DNA from: Paraburkholderia phosphatilytica
GTDB lineage: Bacteria > Pseudomonadota > Gammaproteobacteria > Burkholderiales > Burkholderiaceae
DNA length: 64,000 nucleotides
Direction: 5' to 3'
NCBI RefSeq assembly: GCF_003443895.1
Contig: NZ_QQOA01000007.1
Span: 62,001-126,000 of the forward strand
The notes beneath the pieces were generated by a model. The model was given only the letters and a program-made list of their open reading frames with translations, had not been told where the DNA came from and did no database searches. Of the stretch, positions 34,877-43,736 are shown in pieces. Within the stretch, counting starts at the first letter, position 1, and each line of letters starts with the position of its first letter. The translations under genes and the position numbers were made by a program.

Positions 34877-35448
34877 ACCGGCTTCGCCTTCAGCATGGTC
34901 GACGCGCGGGCGAAGTTGCCCGCGCCGAGATGATGGATGGTGTGCAACGGCACGTTGGATTCGTCGAAGGTCCAGTGGCCGTTGCTGAACACGCGCGGAT
35001 CGGCCGCCGCCGACACCACTTCGCCGAAGCACGTGTCGTACGCATCTTCCGTATGCCGCTCGGGGATCAGCCGGCATTCAAGCCACGCCGCGCAGTTCGT
35101 CTCGATCAGCGGCAGGCCGAGCACCGGGCCGCGCACGTGCGCGATGCCGTACTTCGCGAACTTGTCTTCGTCGCGTCCGGTCTCGCTGCCCACGGCATAC
35201 GTGATATCGATGAAGGCGGCGCCCGGAATGCAGACGCCGAACCTGCCGCTCGCCATCACGAGCTCGCGCGTGAACGTGTTCTTGTCGATCACGATCGCGA
35301 TACGCGGCGGCGTGAACTCCACCGGCATCGACCACGCCGACGCCATCACGTTGCGGCGGCTTCCGTCGGCGCTGGTGACGAGCACCGTGGGCCCATGGTT
35401 GACGAGGCGGCTCGCGTGTTCGAGTGCAACGGGCTGGAAAGCGGACAT
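34873..35448 (-). CDS. Flavin reductase family protein
   Basis: Protein of 191 residues of the FMN-binding DIM6/NTAB flavin-reductase fold, with NGPTVLVTS-like start (NHGPTVLVTSADGS), the SAWSMPVEFTPPRIAI core, and the GRFGVCIP strand. Members supply reduced flavin or reduce other substrates. It overlaps the 3' end of the convergent GH42 gene by 4 bases. The 2-hydroxyacid dehydrogenase gene lies 103 bp upstream on the same strand. Substrate is unknown. Confidence 0.87.
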   Translation of the reverse strand: MSAFQPVALEHASRLVNHGPTVLVTSADGSRRNVMASAWSMPVEFTPPRIAIVIDKNTFTRELVMASGRFGVCIPGAAFIDITYAVGSETGRDEDKFAKYGIAHVRGPVLGLPLIETNCAAWLECRLIPERHTEDAYDTCFGEVVSAAADPRVFSNGHWTFDESNVPLHTIHHLGAGNFARASTMLKAKPV

Positions 35449-35551
35449 AGGCGTGCGTTTGGGTTCGCGTGGTGATCGGATCCACGCGCTATGGTGCGGG
35501 TTTCTCCATCGCGTCGCAAGCGTGGCGCGGTGTGTCGGTTTGGCGCGGCGT

Positions 35552-36502
35552 CTAGCCCACCGGCGTCAGCACGGCATCGCCGTTCAGATGCCGCGTGAGG
35601 TTCTCGATGAAATGACGGACCGAAGCGGCAATCGCATCCGGCGAGCGACCGCCGATGTGCGGCGTGACCACCACGTTGTCCAGATGCAGCAGCGGCAGAT
35701 CGACCGGAGGCGGCTCCTCCTCGAACACATCGATGCCCGCGCCCGCGATCGCGCCGCGCTCCAGCGCATCGACGAGCGCCGCGGTATCCACCACGCTGCC
35801 GCGCGACACGTTCACCAGATAGCCCTTCGGACCGAGCGCCGCGAGCACACCGGCATCGATCAGATGATGCGTCGCCGCGCCGCCCGGCGTCGCGACGACC
35901 AGCGCGTCGCTCCATTCGGCCAGCGCCAGCACGCTGTCGAAATAGCGGCTCGTCGTGTCCGGCTTCGGCTTGCGGTTGTGATAACCCGTTTCCATGTCGA
36001 AGCCGGCCGCGCGCCGCGCAACCTTCCGCCCGATATGCCCGAGCCCGACCACGCCCAGCCGCTTGCCCGCGATCTGCGGCTGCTCCTTGAGTCCGTCACG
36101 CCACACGCCTTCACGCGCGACGCGATCCAGGCGGGGAATTTCGCGCACGGCCGCCAGCAGCAGCGCGAACGCGTGATCCGCCACGCAGTCCGCATTGGTG
36201 CCCGCGCCGTTCACGACGACGATGCCGCGTGGCTGCGCCGCATCCACGGCGATGTGCTCGTAGCCCGCGCCCAGCGCGCTGATGAATTCCAGCGACGGCA
36301 TCTTCGCGATCTCGTCGCCGGTCAGGCCCGTGCTGCCGTTCGTCAGCACGATCTGCACGCCGGCGCCATGTCGTTCGACGGCTTCAGTGCGCTCGTTGCG
36401 AGTCGGTGCGTACAGGATTTCGAAGCGCTCGGAAAGCGATGCGTCGATCGTCGCGCGGCTGTCGTCGGTCAGCGGAATCAGGATGAGCAGATAGGGCTTC
36501 AT
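35552..36502 (-). CDS. D-2-hydroxyacid dehydrogenase (glyoxylate/hydroxypyruvate reductase type)
   Basis: NAD(P)-dependent dehydrogenase of 316 residues. The Rossmann motif VGLGHIGRKVARRAAG, the catalytic Arg region NVSRGSVVDTAAL, and the Glu and His of DVFEEEPPP and TPHIGGRSPDA are all present. Glyoxylate and hydroxypyruvate are common substrates of this subgroup, and hydroxypyruvate would link to serine metabolism, but specificity cannot be read from the sequence. It is divergent from the diguanylate cyclase gene. Confidence 0.88.
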   Translation of the reverse strand: MKPYLLILIPLTDDSRATIDASLSERFEILYAPTRNERTEAVERHGAGVQIVLTNGSTGLTGDEIAKMPSLEFISALGAGYEHIAVDAAQPRGIVVVNGAGTNADCVADHAFALLLAAVREIPRLDRVAREGVWRDGLKEQPQIAGKRLGVVGLGHIGRKVARRAAGFDMETGYHNRKPKPDTTSRYFDSVLALAEWSDALVVATPGGAATHHLIDAGVLAALGPKGYLVNVSRGSVVDTAALVDALERGAIAGAGIDVFEEEPPPVDLPLLHLDNVVVTPHIGGRSPDAIAASVRHFIENLTRHLNGDAVLTPVG

Positions 36503-36816
36503 GGCCAGTGGAAGGTCGGTCGAAAGTCAGTCGCGGCGGATCAAATGACGGGAATTGAAGATCCGGGCCAGTGTAACAAGGGCGTTCGCGCGCTGCTTCG
36601 ACGCGGGCACGTCCGCCGCCGCGTCGGGGGTGTATCGTCGGCAGATCGAAAGCGGCGGTAAGAAAGGACGGCCCGCACTTATACTTTGAGCGCGGGTCGA
36701 TCCTCAAGTACCGGCCGCCCCGCGCCGTCATCACGGTCAAGCGGTAGAGTCACGCGCCAGTTCTGGCGCTTGCCGCGACCCATTAAAATAACTGACCGCC
36801 TCACACAGGACCCGTC
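36503..36816. other. Divergent spacer between 2-hydroxyacid dehydrogenase and diguanylate cyclase genes
   Basis: 314 bp with no gene seen. TTATACTTT at about 36680 is a plausible -10 element on the plus strand. No clear inverted repeat or RNA motif was recognised. Confidence 0.4.
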
Positions 36817-38316
36817 ATGCCCGATCCGCTCACCGCGCCCGACGAACCGCGCAACACCGCGACCACCGCCCGCGACGACTCCGAGATGTTCGATCTCGCG
36901 CCGGTCTCGCTCTGGCTCGAGGACTTCAGCGGCGTGCAGGACCTGTTCGACGGCTGGCGCGCCGACGGCGTCACCGATCTGCGTGCGCACTTCGCGGCCG
37001 ACCCTTCGCGCGTCGCGCAATGCTCGTCGAGAATCCGCGTGATCAAGGTCAACCGCTGGACGCTGCATCTGTTCGAAGCGGCGAGCCTCGATGCGCTGAC
37101 GAGCAACCTCGCGAGCGTGTTCCGCGACGACATGCTGAAGACGCACATTGAAGAGCTGTGCCAGCTGTGGGAAGGCCGCTCGCGTTTCGTCAGCCGCACG
37201 GTCAACTACACGCTCGGCGGGCGGCGGCTCGACGTGCTGCTGCGCGGCAACGTGCTGCCGGGACATGAGGCGCGGCTCGATCGCGTGCTGGTGTCGGTGG
37301 AAGACGTGACCGAACTGGAAGGCGCGCATCGTCGAGTCACGATGGCCGAGGAATACTCGCGCGGCCTTTTCGAGCATTCGCCGGTGTCGCTGTGGGTGGA
37401 AGATTTCAGCTCGGTCAAACAGCTGATCGACGAGGCGCGCTCGCAGGGCATCAGCGATTTCCGCACCTTCACCGACGTGCATCCGGAATTCGTCGAGCGC
37501 TGCATGCAGGAAATTCACGTGCTCGATGTGAACCGGCATACGCTCGACATGTTCGCGGCGCCGGACAAAGCGACGCTGCTTTCCCGCCTCGCGGACGTGT
37601 TCCGCGACGACATGCGGCCGCATTTCCGCGAGCAGCTGATCGACCTGTGGGACGGCAAGCTGTTCCAGCAGCGCGAGGTGCTCAACTATTCGCTCGAAGG
37701 CACCGAACTGCACGTGCATCTGCAGTTCGCGGTGTTTCCCGGTCACGAGCGCAAGTGGGATCTCGTGCTGGTGTCGCTCACCGACATCACCGCGCGCAAG
37801 AAGGCGGAAGCGTATCTGGAGTTCCTCGGCAAGCACGATGTGCTGACGAAGCTGCGCAACCGATCGTTCTTCGTCGACGAGCTGAACCGGCTCGAACGCA
37901 AAGGTCCGTTCCCGGTCACGGTGGTGATCGCGGACCTCAACGGTCTCAAGAAGGTCAACGACCAGCTCGGCCACGCGGCCGGCGACGCGCTGCTGCGGCG
38001 CGCGGGCGAGGTGCTGTCGAAGGCGGTCGAGGCGCCGGTGCAGGCTGCGCGCATCGGCGGCGACGAGTTCGCGGTGCTGATGCCGGGCGCCGACGAGCGC
38101 AGCGGCGCGGCGATGATCGACACGATCCGGCAGCTCGTCGAACTCAACAACCAGTTCTATCCGGGCTCGACGTTGAGCTTCTCGATGGGCGTGGCGATCT
38201 GTCAGCGCGGCGAGCGCATCGAGGCCGCGGTGCGGCGTGCCGACCTGCTGATGTACGAGGAAAAACGCGCGTACTACGCGGATCCGCAGCACACGCAAGG
38301 CGCGGCAGACCTATGA
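36817..38316 (+). CDS. Diguanylate cyclase with a duplicated PAS-like sensor
   Basis: Cytoplasmic signalling protein of 499 residues. Two sensor modules are duplicated with an exact 160-residue register (SLWLEDFS at 31 and SLWVEDFS at 191; VFRDDM at 101 and 261; PGH at 148 and 308), followed by a GGDEF domain with the intact active motif GGDEF at 414-418. It should make cyclic di-GMP from GTP. No RxxD inhibitory site is seen in the usual place upstream of the motif, so product inhibition may be absent. No transmembrane helices. The ligand of the sensor is unknown. Confidence 0.92.
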   Translation: MPDPLTAPDEPRNTATTARDDSEMFDLAPVSLWLEDFSGVQDLFDGWRADGVTDLRAHFAADPSRVAQCSSRIRVIKVNRWTLHLFEAASLDALTSNLASVFRDDMLKTHIEELCQLWEGRSRFVSRTVNYTLGGRRLDVLLRGNVLPGHEARLDRVLVSVEDVTELEGAHRRVTMAEEYSRGLFEHSPVSLWVEDFSSVKQLIDEARSQGISDFRTFTDVHPEFVERCMQEIHVLDVNRHTLDMFAAPDKATLLSRLADVFRDDMRPHFREQLIDLWDGKLFQQREVLNYSLEGTELHVHLQFAVFPGHERKWDLVLVSLTDITARKKAEAYLEFLGKHDVLTKLRNRSFFVDELNRLERKGPFPVTVVIADLNGLKKVNDQLGHAAGDALLRRAGEVLSKAVEAPVQAARIGGDEFAVLMPGADERSGAAMIDTIRQLVELNNQFYPGSTLSFSMGVAICQRGERIEAAVRRADLLMYEEKRAYYADPQHTQGAADL

Positions 38317-38369
38317 TGCTGTCGCACGTGTACGTCGGCGTGGGCGATTTCGATCGCGCACTGGCGTGA
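38313..38369 (+). pseudogene. N-terminal remnant of a VOC/glyoxalase-family gene
   Basis: A short frame starting with ATG overlapping the diguanylate cyclase stop (ATGA) reads MLSHVYVGVGDFDRALA and then meets a stop. This is the characteristic first beta strand of VOC (glyoxalase/bleomycin-resistance) proteins, which normally run to about 120 residues. Nothing homologous follows, so the gene has been cut off, presumably by a deletion next to the AraC gene. Confidence 0.6.
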
Positions 38370-38408
38370 TGCTGTGAGCGCTTGCGTTAGCGTCTCGGTT
38401 AGCGGCAG

Positions 38409-39368
38409 CTACGCTGCCGTCACATAGCGCGGCGCCGGCGGTTGGGCCCGCGGCGGCGCGGTTTCGATGGTTGCGCGCACGCGGCGCAGTTCGTCGAGCG
38501 GACTCAGCCCGAAAAGCCGCTTGAACTCGCGGCTGAACTGCGACGCGCTTTCATAGCCGACCCGCGCGGCAGCCGCCCCCGCGCTCACGCCGTCCTGCAC
38601 CATCAACAGACGCGCGTGATGCAGCCGCGTGGTCTTCACGTACTGCATCGGCGACGTCGACGTCACCGTCTTGAACTGCGCATGGAACACTGCGAGGCTC
38701 ATGCCGGCCTCGCGCGCCAGCGTATCGACGTCGAGATCGCCGCGATAATCGCTGTGGATACGGCGCAGCGCTTTCGCGATGCGGCCGAAGTGATGCTGGT
38801 GCATCAACGCCGCGCGGATCGCATCGCCCTGCACGCCGGTCAGCACGCGGTAGCAGATCTCGCGCACGATCGACGGCCCGAGAATGCGCGCGTCATCCGG
38901 CACCGAGAGCGCTTCGAGCAGACGCAGCACCGCGTCCGACAACGGCTTGTCGAGCGGCGTCGAATAGATGCCGCGCGGCTCGTTGCTCGCGGCGCCGTGC
39001 GTGTCGTTCAGCTGCATCAGCAGTTCCGCGATCAGCGTCATGTCTGTGCGGATCGAGATGCCGAGGAACGGTTCTTCCTCGCTCGCTTCGGTCTCGCATT
39101 CGAACGGCAGCGGCACCGACAGCACCAGATACTGCTGCGCGTCGTACAGCCACGCCTGATCGCCGAGATAGCCGCGCTTGCGGCCCTGGCACACGATCAC
39201 GATGCACGGCTCGTACATCACCGGGCGGCGCGGCATGGCGTGATTCGCGCGCAGGAACTGCACGCCCTCCAGCGGCGACGCGCGCATGCCCTCGCCCGGC
39301 GCGAGCGTGGCCAGCAATTCCACCATGCGCGCCTGCGCGACGGCGGCGAAGTTTTGCTGATGTGTCAT
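38409..39368 (-). CDS. AraC-family transcriptional regulator (AraC_N type)
   Basis: Regulator of 319 residues with an N-terminal AraC_N cupin-like domain (for example PCIVIVCQGRKRGYLGD) and a C-terminal double helix-turn-helix (DVDTLAREAGMSLAVFHAQF, and the second with ARVGYESASQFSREFKRLFG). ATG 39368 fits the family start. It is divergent from a zinc alcohol dehydrogenase at 39649. This regulator-dehydrogenase pairing is common in proteobacteria and suggests the AraC protein activates the dehydrogenase in response to an aldehyde or alcohol. Confidence 0.9.
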   Translation of the reverse strand: MTHQQNFAAVAQARMVELLATLAPGEGMRASPLEGVQFLRANHAMPRRPVMYEPCIVIVCQGRKRGYLGDQAWLYDAQQYLVLSVPLPFECETEASEEEPFLGISIRTDMTLIAELLMQLNDTHGAASNEPRGIYSTPLDKPLSDAVLRLLEALSVPDDARILGPSIVREICYRVLTGVQGDAIRAALMHQHHFGRIAKALRRIHSDYRGDLDVDTLAREAGMSLAVFHAQFKTVTSTSPMQYVKTTRLHHARLLMVQDGVSAGAAAARVGYESASQFSREFKRLFGLSPLDELRRVRATIETAPPRAQPPAPRYVTAA

Positions 39369-39648
39369 TTTGATGATGGCTCTGTCGAGAGAAAGAGAAT
39401 CAGGCTTGAAATCTAGCACCAAATAGCGCGCCTTAGCAGCCGCCAGGAGAATCAGGCAAATCTTCGAGACGTTCAGGTATTCCCTGGGCGGCGCCCGATT
39501 CGTACGATGGGAACCCTGCCGGAGCACCATTCCGGCGCCGACCGTCACACCAGGTCGCGCTTTCCTTCTCGTGGACCGGCCCTGCTGCAACGTCGCTTCG
39601 GCGGCCGCTTCGGGGCGATCCCTTCCTCAATCCTTTGCCGGAGGCCTC

Positions 39649-40701
39649 ATGACCACAACCCACGCTTACGCAGCGCAGAACGCAAAATCCGCGCTTGCCC
39701 CGTTTGAAATCCAGCGTCGCGCGTTGCGTGAGTTCGACGTGCAGATGGACGTGCTGTTCTGCGGCGTCTGCCACTCGGACCTGCATCAGGCGCGCGACGA
39801 ATGGCGTAACACGATCTACCCGGTGGTGCCGGGCCATGAAATCGTAGGACGTGTCACCGCCGTTGGCAGCGGCGTGACGCGCCACAAGGTGGGTGATCTC
39901 GTCGGCGTGGGCTGTCTCGTCGACTCGTGCCGCACCTGCGCGAGCTGCCAGGAAGGTCTCGAACAGTACTGCGAGAACGGCTTCGTCGCGACCTACAACG
40001 GCACCGACCGCGTGAGCGGCGAGCCGACTTTCGGCGGCTACTCGACGCAGCTCATCTCTGACGAAGCGTTCGTGCTCAGCGTGCCCGGCAACCTCGACCC
40101 GGCCGGCGTCGCGCCGCTCCTGTGCGCCGGCATCACGACGTACTCGCCGCTGCGCACGTGGGGTGCGGGCCCGGGCAAGAAGGTCGGCATCGTCGGACTG
40201 GGCGGGCTGGGTCACATGGGCGTGAAGCTGGCTCATGCGATGGGCGCGCACGTGGTGCTGTTCACGACGTCGGCGTCGAAGATCGAAGACGCGAAGCGGC
40301 TCGGTGCGCACGAAGTGGTGATCTCGAAGAACGAAGACGAGATGGCTGCGCACGCGAACAGCTTCGATCTGATCGTCAACACCGTGGCCGCGCAGCACGA
40401 TCTGAACCCGTTCATCAACCTGCTGCGGCGCGACGGGACGATGGCGCTGGTGGGCGCGCCCGAGCACGATCACCCGTCGCCGCAGGTGTTCAACCTGATT
40501 TTGAAGCGCCGCCGTCTTGCCGGTTCGCTGATCGGCGGTATTGCCGAGACGCAGGAAATGCTCGATTTCTGCGGCCAGCATGGCATCACGTCGGATATCG
40601 AAATCATTCCGATGCAGCAGATCAACACCGCGTACGAACGGATGCTGAAGAGCGACGTGAAGTATCGCTTTGTGATCGATCTCGATTCGCTGCGCAAGTA
40701 A
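39649..40701 (+). CDS. Zinc-dependent NAD(P) alcohol dehydrogenase
   Basis: Medium-chain dehydrogenase of 350 residues of the cinnamyl-alcohol / YahK-like type. Catalytic zinc ligands are in CGVCHSDLHQ and PGHEIVG, and structural-zinc cysteines in CLVDSCRTCASCQEGLEQYC. The coenzyme motif is VGIVGLGGLGHMGVKLA. GGAGG lies five bases before ATG 39649, fixing the start. Likely reduces a range of aldehydes with NADPH; its natural substrate is not evident. A strong terminator follows. Confidence 0.92.
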   Translation: MTTTHAYAAQNAKSALAPFEIQRRALREFDVQMDVLFCGVCHSDLHQARDEWRNTIYPVVPGHEIVGRVTAVGSGVTRHKVGDLVGVGCLVDSCRTCASCQEGLEQYCENGFVATYNGTDRVSGEPTFGGYSTQLISDEAFVLSVPGNLDPAGVAPLLCAGITTYSPLRTWGAGPGKKVGIVGLGGLGHMGVKLAHAMGAHVVLFTTSASKIEDAKRLGAHEVVISKNEDEMAAHANSFDLIVNTVAAQHDLNPFINLLRRDGTMALVGAPEHDHPSPQVFNLILKRRRLAGSLIGGIAETQEMLDFCGQHGITSDIEIIPMQQINTAYERMLKSDVKYRFVIDLDSLRK

Positions 40702-41013
40702 CGCCAGCTTCAACGCGTTCGGCGCACGGATCGCCGCCGCGGGTTTCCCGGTACCGATCGTGAAGATCGCGCCGGCAGCCGGTTCCACCGGCGCCGGCAA
40801 CCGGTGACACCTCGCGGCGGACGGTCACAGGCAGCTCGAAGCACCCCCGACACACCTACGACGCGGCAGGCTGCACGGATGGATTCCGTGCGGCCTGCCT
40901 GTCCTTTTTGCGCGCCTTTTTTGCGCCGCGGACAGCTTCACCGATTTTCCAGTCCGCAAGCGGTATGCAGGTTTCGTGTTTTCTCCGCGAAGGTCCATCA
41001 ATAGGAGAGTTAC
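40702..41013. other. Spacer between the alcohol dehydrogenase and LysR genes
   Basis: 312 bp. The part just after the dehydrogenase stop is open in one frame to about 40806 and reads like a protein tail, but no homology was recognised. The remainder holds a strong terminator and the leader of the LysR gene. Confidence 0.4.
40865..40907 (+). terminator. Rho-independent terminator of the alcohol dehydrogenase gene
   Basis: A 15-bp stem with one wobble pair (GGCAGGCTGCACGGA at 40865-40879; right arm 40885-40899), a five-base loop, and a downstream TGTCCTTTTT tract. Confidence 0.85.
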
Positions 41014-41970
41014 GTGATCGACCGAATTCAGGCCATGCGAGTGTTCATCCGCATTGTCGATACCAACAGCTTTACCCGCGCCGCGCAATCGCTCGACCTG
41101 CCGCGCGCCACTGCAACGACCATCGTCCAGAACCTCGAAGCGATGCTCGGCACGCCGCTGCTCGTCCGTACGACGCGGCGCCTGAGCCTCACCCCGGAAG
41201 GCGCTGCCTACTACGAGCGCTGCTCGCAGATCCTCGCCGACATCGACGAGATGGAAGCGAGCCTGCGCGAAGCCGGCGACCAGTTGTCGGGCCGCCTGCG
41301 CGTGGAAATGCCCGGCGCCGTGGCGACTTCGATCGTGCTGCCCGCGCTCGACGACTTCCACGTGCGTTACCCGAATGTCGATCTTGCGATCGGCATCAGT
41401 CATCGCAACGTCGACCTGGTTGGCGAAGGCGTGGATTGCAGCATCCGGCTCGGCGCACTGCCCGATTCAAATCTGGTTGCGCGCCGGCTCGGCACGCTCG
41501 AACACGTGACCTGTGCGAGCCGCGAGTACATCGAGCGGCACGGCATGCCAACGACGCTCGACGATCTCGCGCAGCACGTGGCCGTGAACTGCATGTCGCC
41601 TTCGAACGGCCGCGCGGTGGACTTCGACTTCGAAGTGAACGGCGTGGCGACGAACGTGAAGGTGCCCGGCTTCGTCAGAGTCAGCGACGAGCAGGCGTAC
41701 CTCACCTGCGGCTTGCGCGGACACGGCTTGATCCAGCCTGCGCGGATCGCGGCGCAACCGTATCTGGAATCGGGTGCGCTGTGCGAAGTGCTGCCGCAAT
41801 GGAAGCCGGTGCCCATGCAGGTTTCGGTGGCGTTCGTGAAGAATCGCCTCGTGTCGCCGCGCGTCCGCGCGTTCGTCGACTGGCTCGCTGAACTGTTCGA
41901 CCAGCGCGGCCAGGTGGACGAGGATATGTCGCGCGTGCGGCAGATTCTGCGCGGTCTGCACGAGGCATAA
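41014..41970 (+). CDS. LysR-family transcriptional regulator
   Basis: Regulator of 318 residues with winged helix including DTNSFTRAAQSLDLPRATATT near the start and a substrate-binding effector domain. It belongs to the CrgA/PA2206-like group that often controls quinone or aldehyde stress genes. TAGGAG precedes the ATG. It is not divergent from a partner gene; the convergent neighbour is the Fic gene. Target genes are not evident. Confidence 0.9.
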   Translation: MIDRIQAMRVFIRIVDTNSFTRAAQSLDLPRATATTIVQNLEAMLGTPLLVRTTRRLSLTPEGAAYYERCSQILADIDEMEASLREAGDQLSGRLRVEMPGAVATSIVLPALDDFHVRYPNVDLAIGISHRNVDLVGEGVDCSIRLGALPDSNLVARRLGTLEHVTCASREYIERHGMPTTLDDLAQHVAVNCMSPSNGRAVDFDFEVNGVATNVKVPGFVRVSDEQAYLTCGLRGHGLIQPARIAAQPYLESGALCEVLPQWKPVPMQVSVAFVKNRLVSPRVRAFVDWLAELFDQRGQVDEDMSRVRQILRGLHEA

Positions 41971-42009
41971 ACGCCGTGCGTTGCGAGGCGGGCGCCCGTT
42001 GTTCCAGCT

Positions 42010-43440
42010 TCATTGCGGGCGCCCCTCGTCGATCCATGCCTGCGTGACGTTCATCGGCAACCGGTAGCGGGCGCAGTTGAACATTTCCAGCTGCGTCAGC
42101 TCCTTCACCAGCAGTGCGCGAAAGCCCGGCGCCGTTTCGTCGTTCAGACCGAGTTCCGTTACCGCCTCCTCCAGTGGCCTGCGATCCCGCACGACGAGGC
42201 CGATCGCCGCATTCAGCGCCTCGCGGTAGCGCAGACGCAGCGGATCCGGCGCCCCCATCGACTCCAGTGCGACCGCATATTTCTTCACCGAGCGACGGTA
42301 GGTCCAGTCGAACAGGCTGACCGCCAGCGACACGTCGCGAAACTCGTAGACCCCGATCATGGCCAGCGCATAGTCATGCTGGTCTACGTCGAGAAACGCG
42401 AGCGGCGCGCAGTTGTACAGCATCAGCGGGATATTCGCGGCGAGCCGGCTGGTGCGCTTGTTGCCGTCTTCGAACGGCTGCAGGTACGCGATGTTGAGCC
42501 ACACGAAAAACGCCGCTTCGATCGGGTTCTTCACGCGACACGCCTTCGCGACGATGAGGTCGAGTATTTCCTGCAGGATGGACGGTACCTGCATCGGCAC
42601 GTAAGTCGTATCCGTGATGTTCACGACCGTCTGACGGATGGTGCCCAGCGCGTCCGTATCCCGCAGCAGGTCCTGCATCAGCACCGCGTGCAGATTGCGG
42701 ACGAGCGCCGTGGAGAGCCCATGCGTGGGCACCGTATCGACGAGAAACTCGATCGCGCTCTTGTGATTGAGCAGCATGATCGCGTCGGTGTCGCCGTTCG
42801 TGATGCCGCTTTTGAACAGCTCTTCCGTGGCGAGCAGCGTGTAGCGATTGCCCTCGAGCCGCGACGACGCCCACGACAGATCGATCAGCAGTTGCTCCAG
42901 CACCTTGCGCGCATACGTGCCAGCGGGCTGCTGGCCCTGCATGCGGCCCATCTGCGCGAGTTCGACCGCGAGCTCCTGCGGCAGCAGCCAGGTCTCATTC
43001 GGCACGTAACGATCGACGAATGCGCGGTGATACGTAACCGGTTCGCGCATGCCGAGCGGCATTGCAAGACGCTGCCGCAACGCGTGGTTCGCGGACGGCC
43101 AGACCGCGGACTCGCCGGTGTTGTACGTGACGTCATCGTCGGTGTCTTCGGCGATGACTCCGCCAACGCGTGGCGCGCCGGCTCGGGGCGACGCCTGCGC
43201 GGGTTCGATGTCCGACGCGCCGCCGGACAGCCCGCCCGACAGCCGGTAGCGAGTTGCTCGTGCCTTCCCTTCGCGAATGAGCGTGCCGTCCTCGCACAGG
43301 CGTTCCAGCATGCGCTTCACCGTCGCACGGCTCAGGCCGGTGGTGTCTGCGAGGTCGGACGAGCCGAATGCGCCGTCGTGCTGGTACGCAAGCAGGCGGA
43401 TGGCGCGCATCAAGGCTTCAGTGGTGAACCGGTTTGGCAT
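42010..43440 (-). CDS. Fic-family protein with N-terminal winged helix and altered active site
   Basis: Protein of 476 residues. A winged helix-turn-helix (about 8-66, SSDLADTTGLSRATVKRMLE) precedes a Fic_N-type region and the Fic domain. The catalytic loop reads YLQPFEDGNKRTSR (319-332): Q321 replaces the histidine of canonical HPFxxGNGR and K328 replaces the second glycine. A class II inhibitory motif S-x3-E-G is present at S192-E196 (SSRLEGN). Fic proteins transfer AMP or related groups to target hydroxyls using that histidine, so ordinary AMPylation is doubtful. The DNA-binding domain and the site array upstream suggest a regulator. Confidence 0.9.
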   Translation of the reverse strand: MPNRFTTEALMRAIRLLAYQHDGAFGSSDLADTTGLSRATVKRMLERLCEDGTLIREGKARATRYRLSGGLSGGASDIEPAQASPRAGAPRVGGVIAEDTDDDVTYNTGESAVWPSANHALRQRLAMPLGMREPVTYHRAFVDRYVPNETWLLPQELAVELAQMGRMQGQQPAGTYARKVLEQLLIDLSWASSRLEGNRYTLLATEELFKSGITNGDTDAIMLLNHKSAIEFLVDTVPTHGLSTALVRNLHAVLMQDLLRDTDALGTIRQTVVNITDTTYVPMQVPSILQEILDLIVAKACRVKNPIEAAFFVWLNIAYLQPFEDGNKRTSRLAANIPLMLYNCAPLAFLDVDQHDYALAMIGVYEFRDVSLAVSLFDWTYRRSVKKYAVALESMGAPDPLRLRYREALNAAIGLVVRDRRPLEEAVTELGLNDETAPGFRALLVKELTQLEMFNCARYRLPMNVTQAWIDEGRPQ

Positions 43441-43463
43441 GGATGGATCGGTTGGCAGGTTCG

Positions 43464-43664
43464 TGAGCCGATTCTGCCGCGATACGCTGCCGTTATTGGC
43501 TCACATCACCAGCAATCGGCTCACGTCGCGGCTCATAAATTGGCTCTATTTGAACCAATACTACCTGATTCGGTGCGAATTGCCACTGAATCGAGCCGAT
43601 ATCGGCCACATTGAGCCGATTCGCCGGCTCGATTGAGCCAATTCCGCACAAAACGGAGCCGATT
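43464..43664. repeat. Array of GAGCC(A/G)ATT sites upstream of the Fic gene
   Basis: At least eight copies of GAGCC(A/G)AT(T) or its complement lie in 200 bp. Plus-oriented cores begin at 43465, 43593, 43613, 43635 and 43656, the last four spaced 20-22 bp. Complement copies (GGCTC) begin at 43498, 43518, 43530 and 43542. TGAACCAAT at 43551 is a one-mismatch copy. The array fills the 296-bp spacer between the Fic gene and the divergent asparaginase gene. It looks like a multi-site operator, plausibly for the Fic protein's winged helix. Confidence 0.75.
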
Positions 43665-43736
43665 CCAGTATCCGTTCGCTCCCTGCGCGGTCAACCGATC
43701 CCGTATGATCCAGCTTCATCGAACCCGGAGCCGCCC

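Noticed and set aside
38403..38419. Small hairpin CGGCAGC-TAC-GCTGCCG at the 3' end of the AraC gene.
   Set aside because: It lies partly within the coding end and has no T tract on either side, so a terminator call is not supported.
40702..40806. Open stretch after the alcohol dehydrogenase that reads like the tail of a protein.
   Set aside because: Too short, no start codon with a ribosome site, and no recognised homology.
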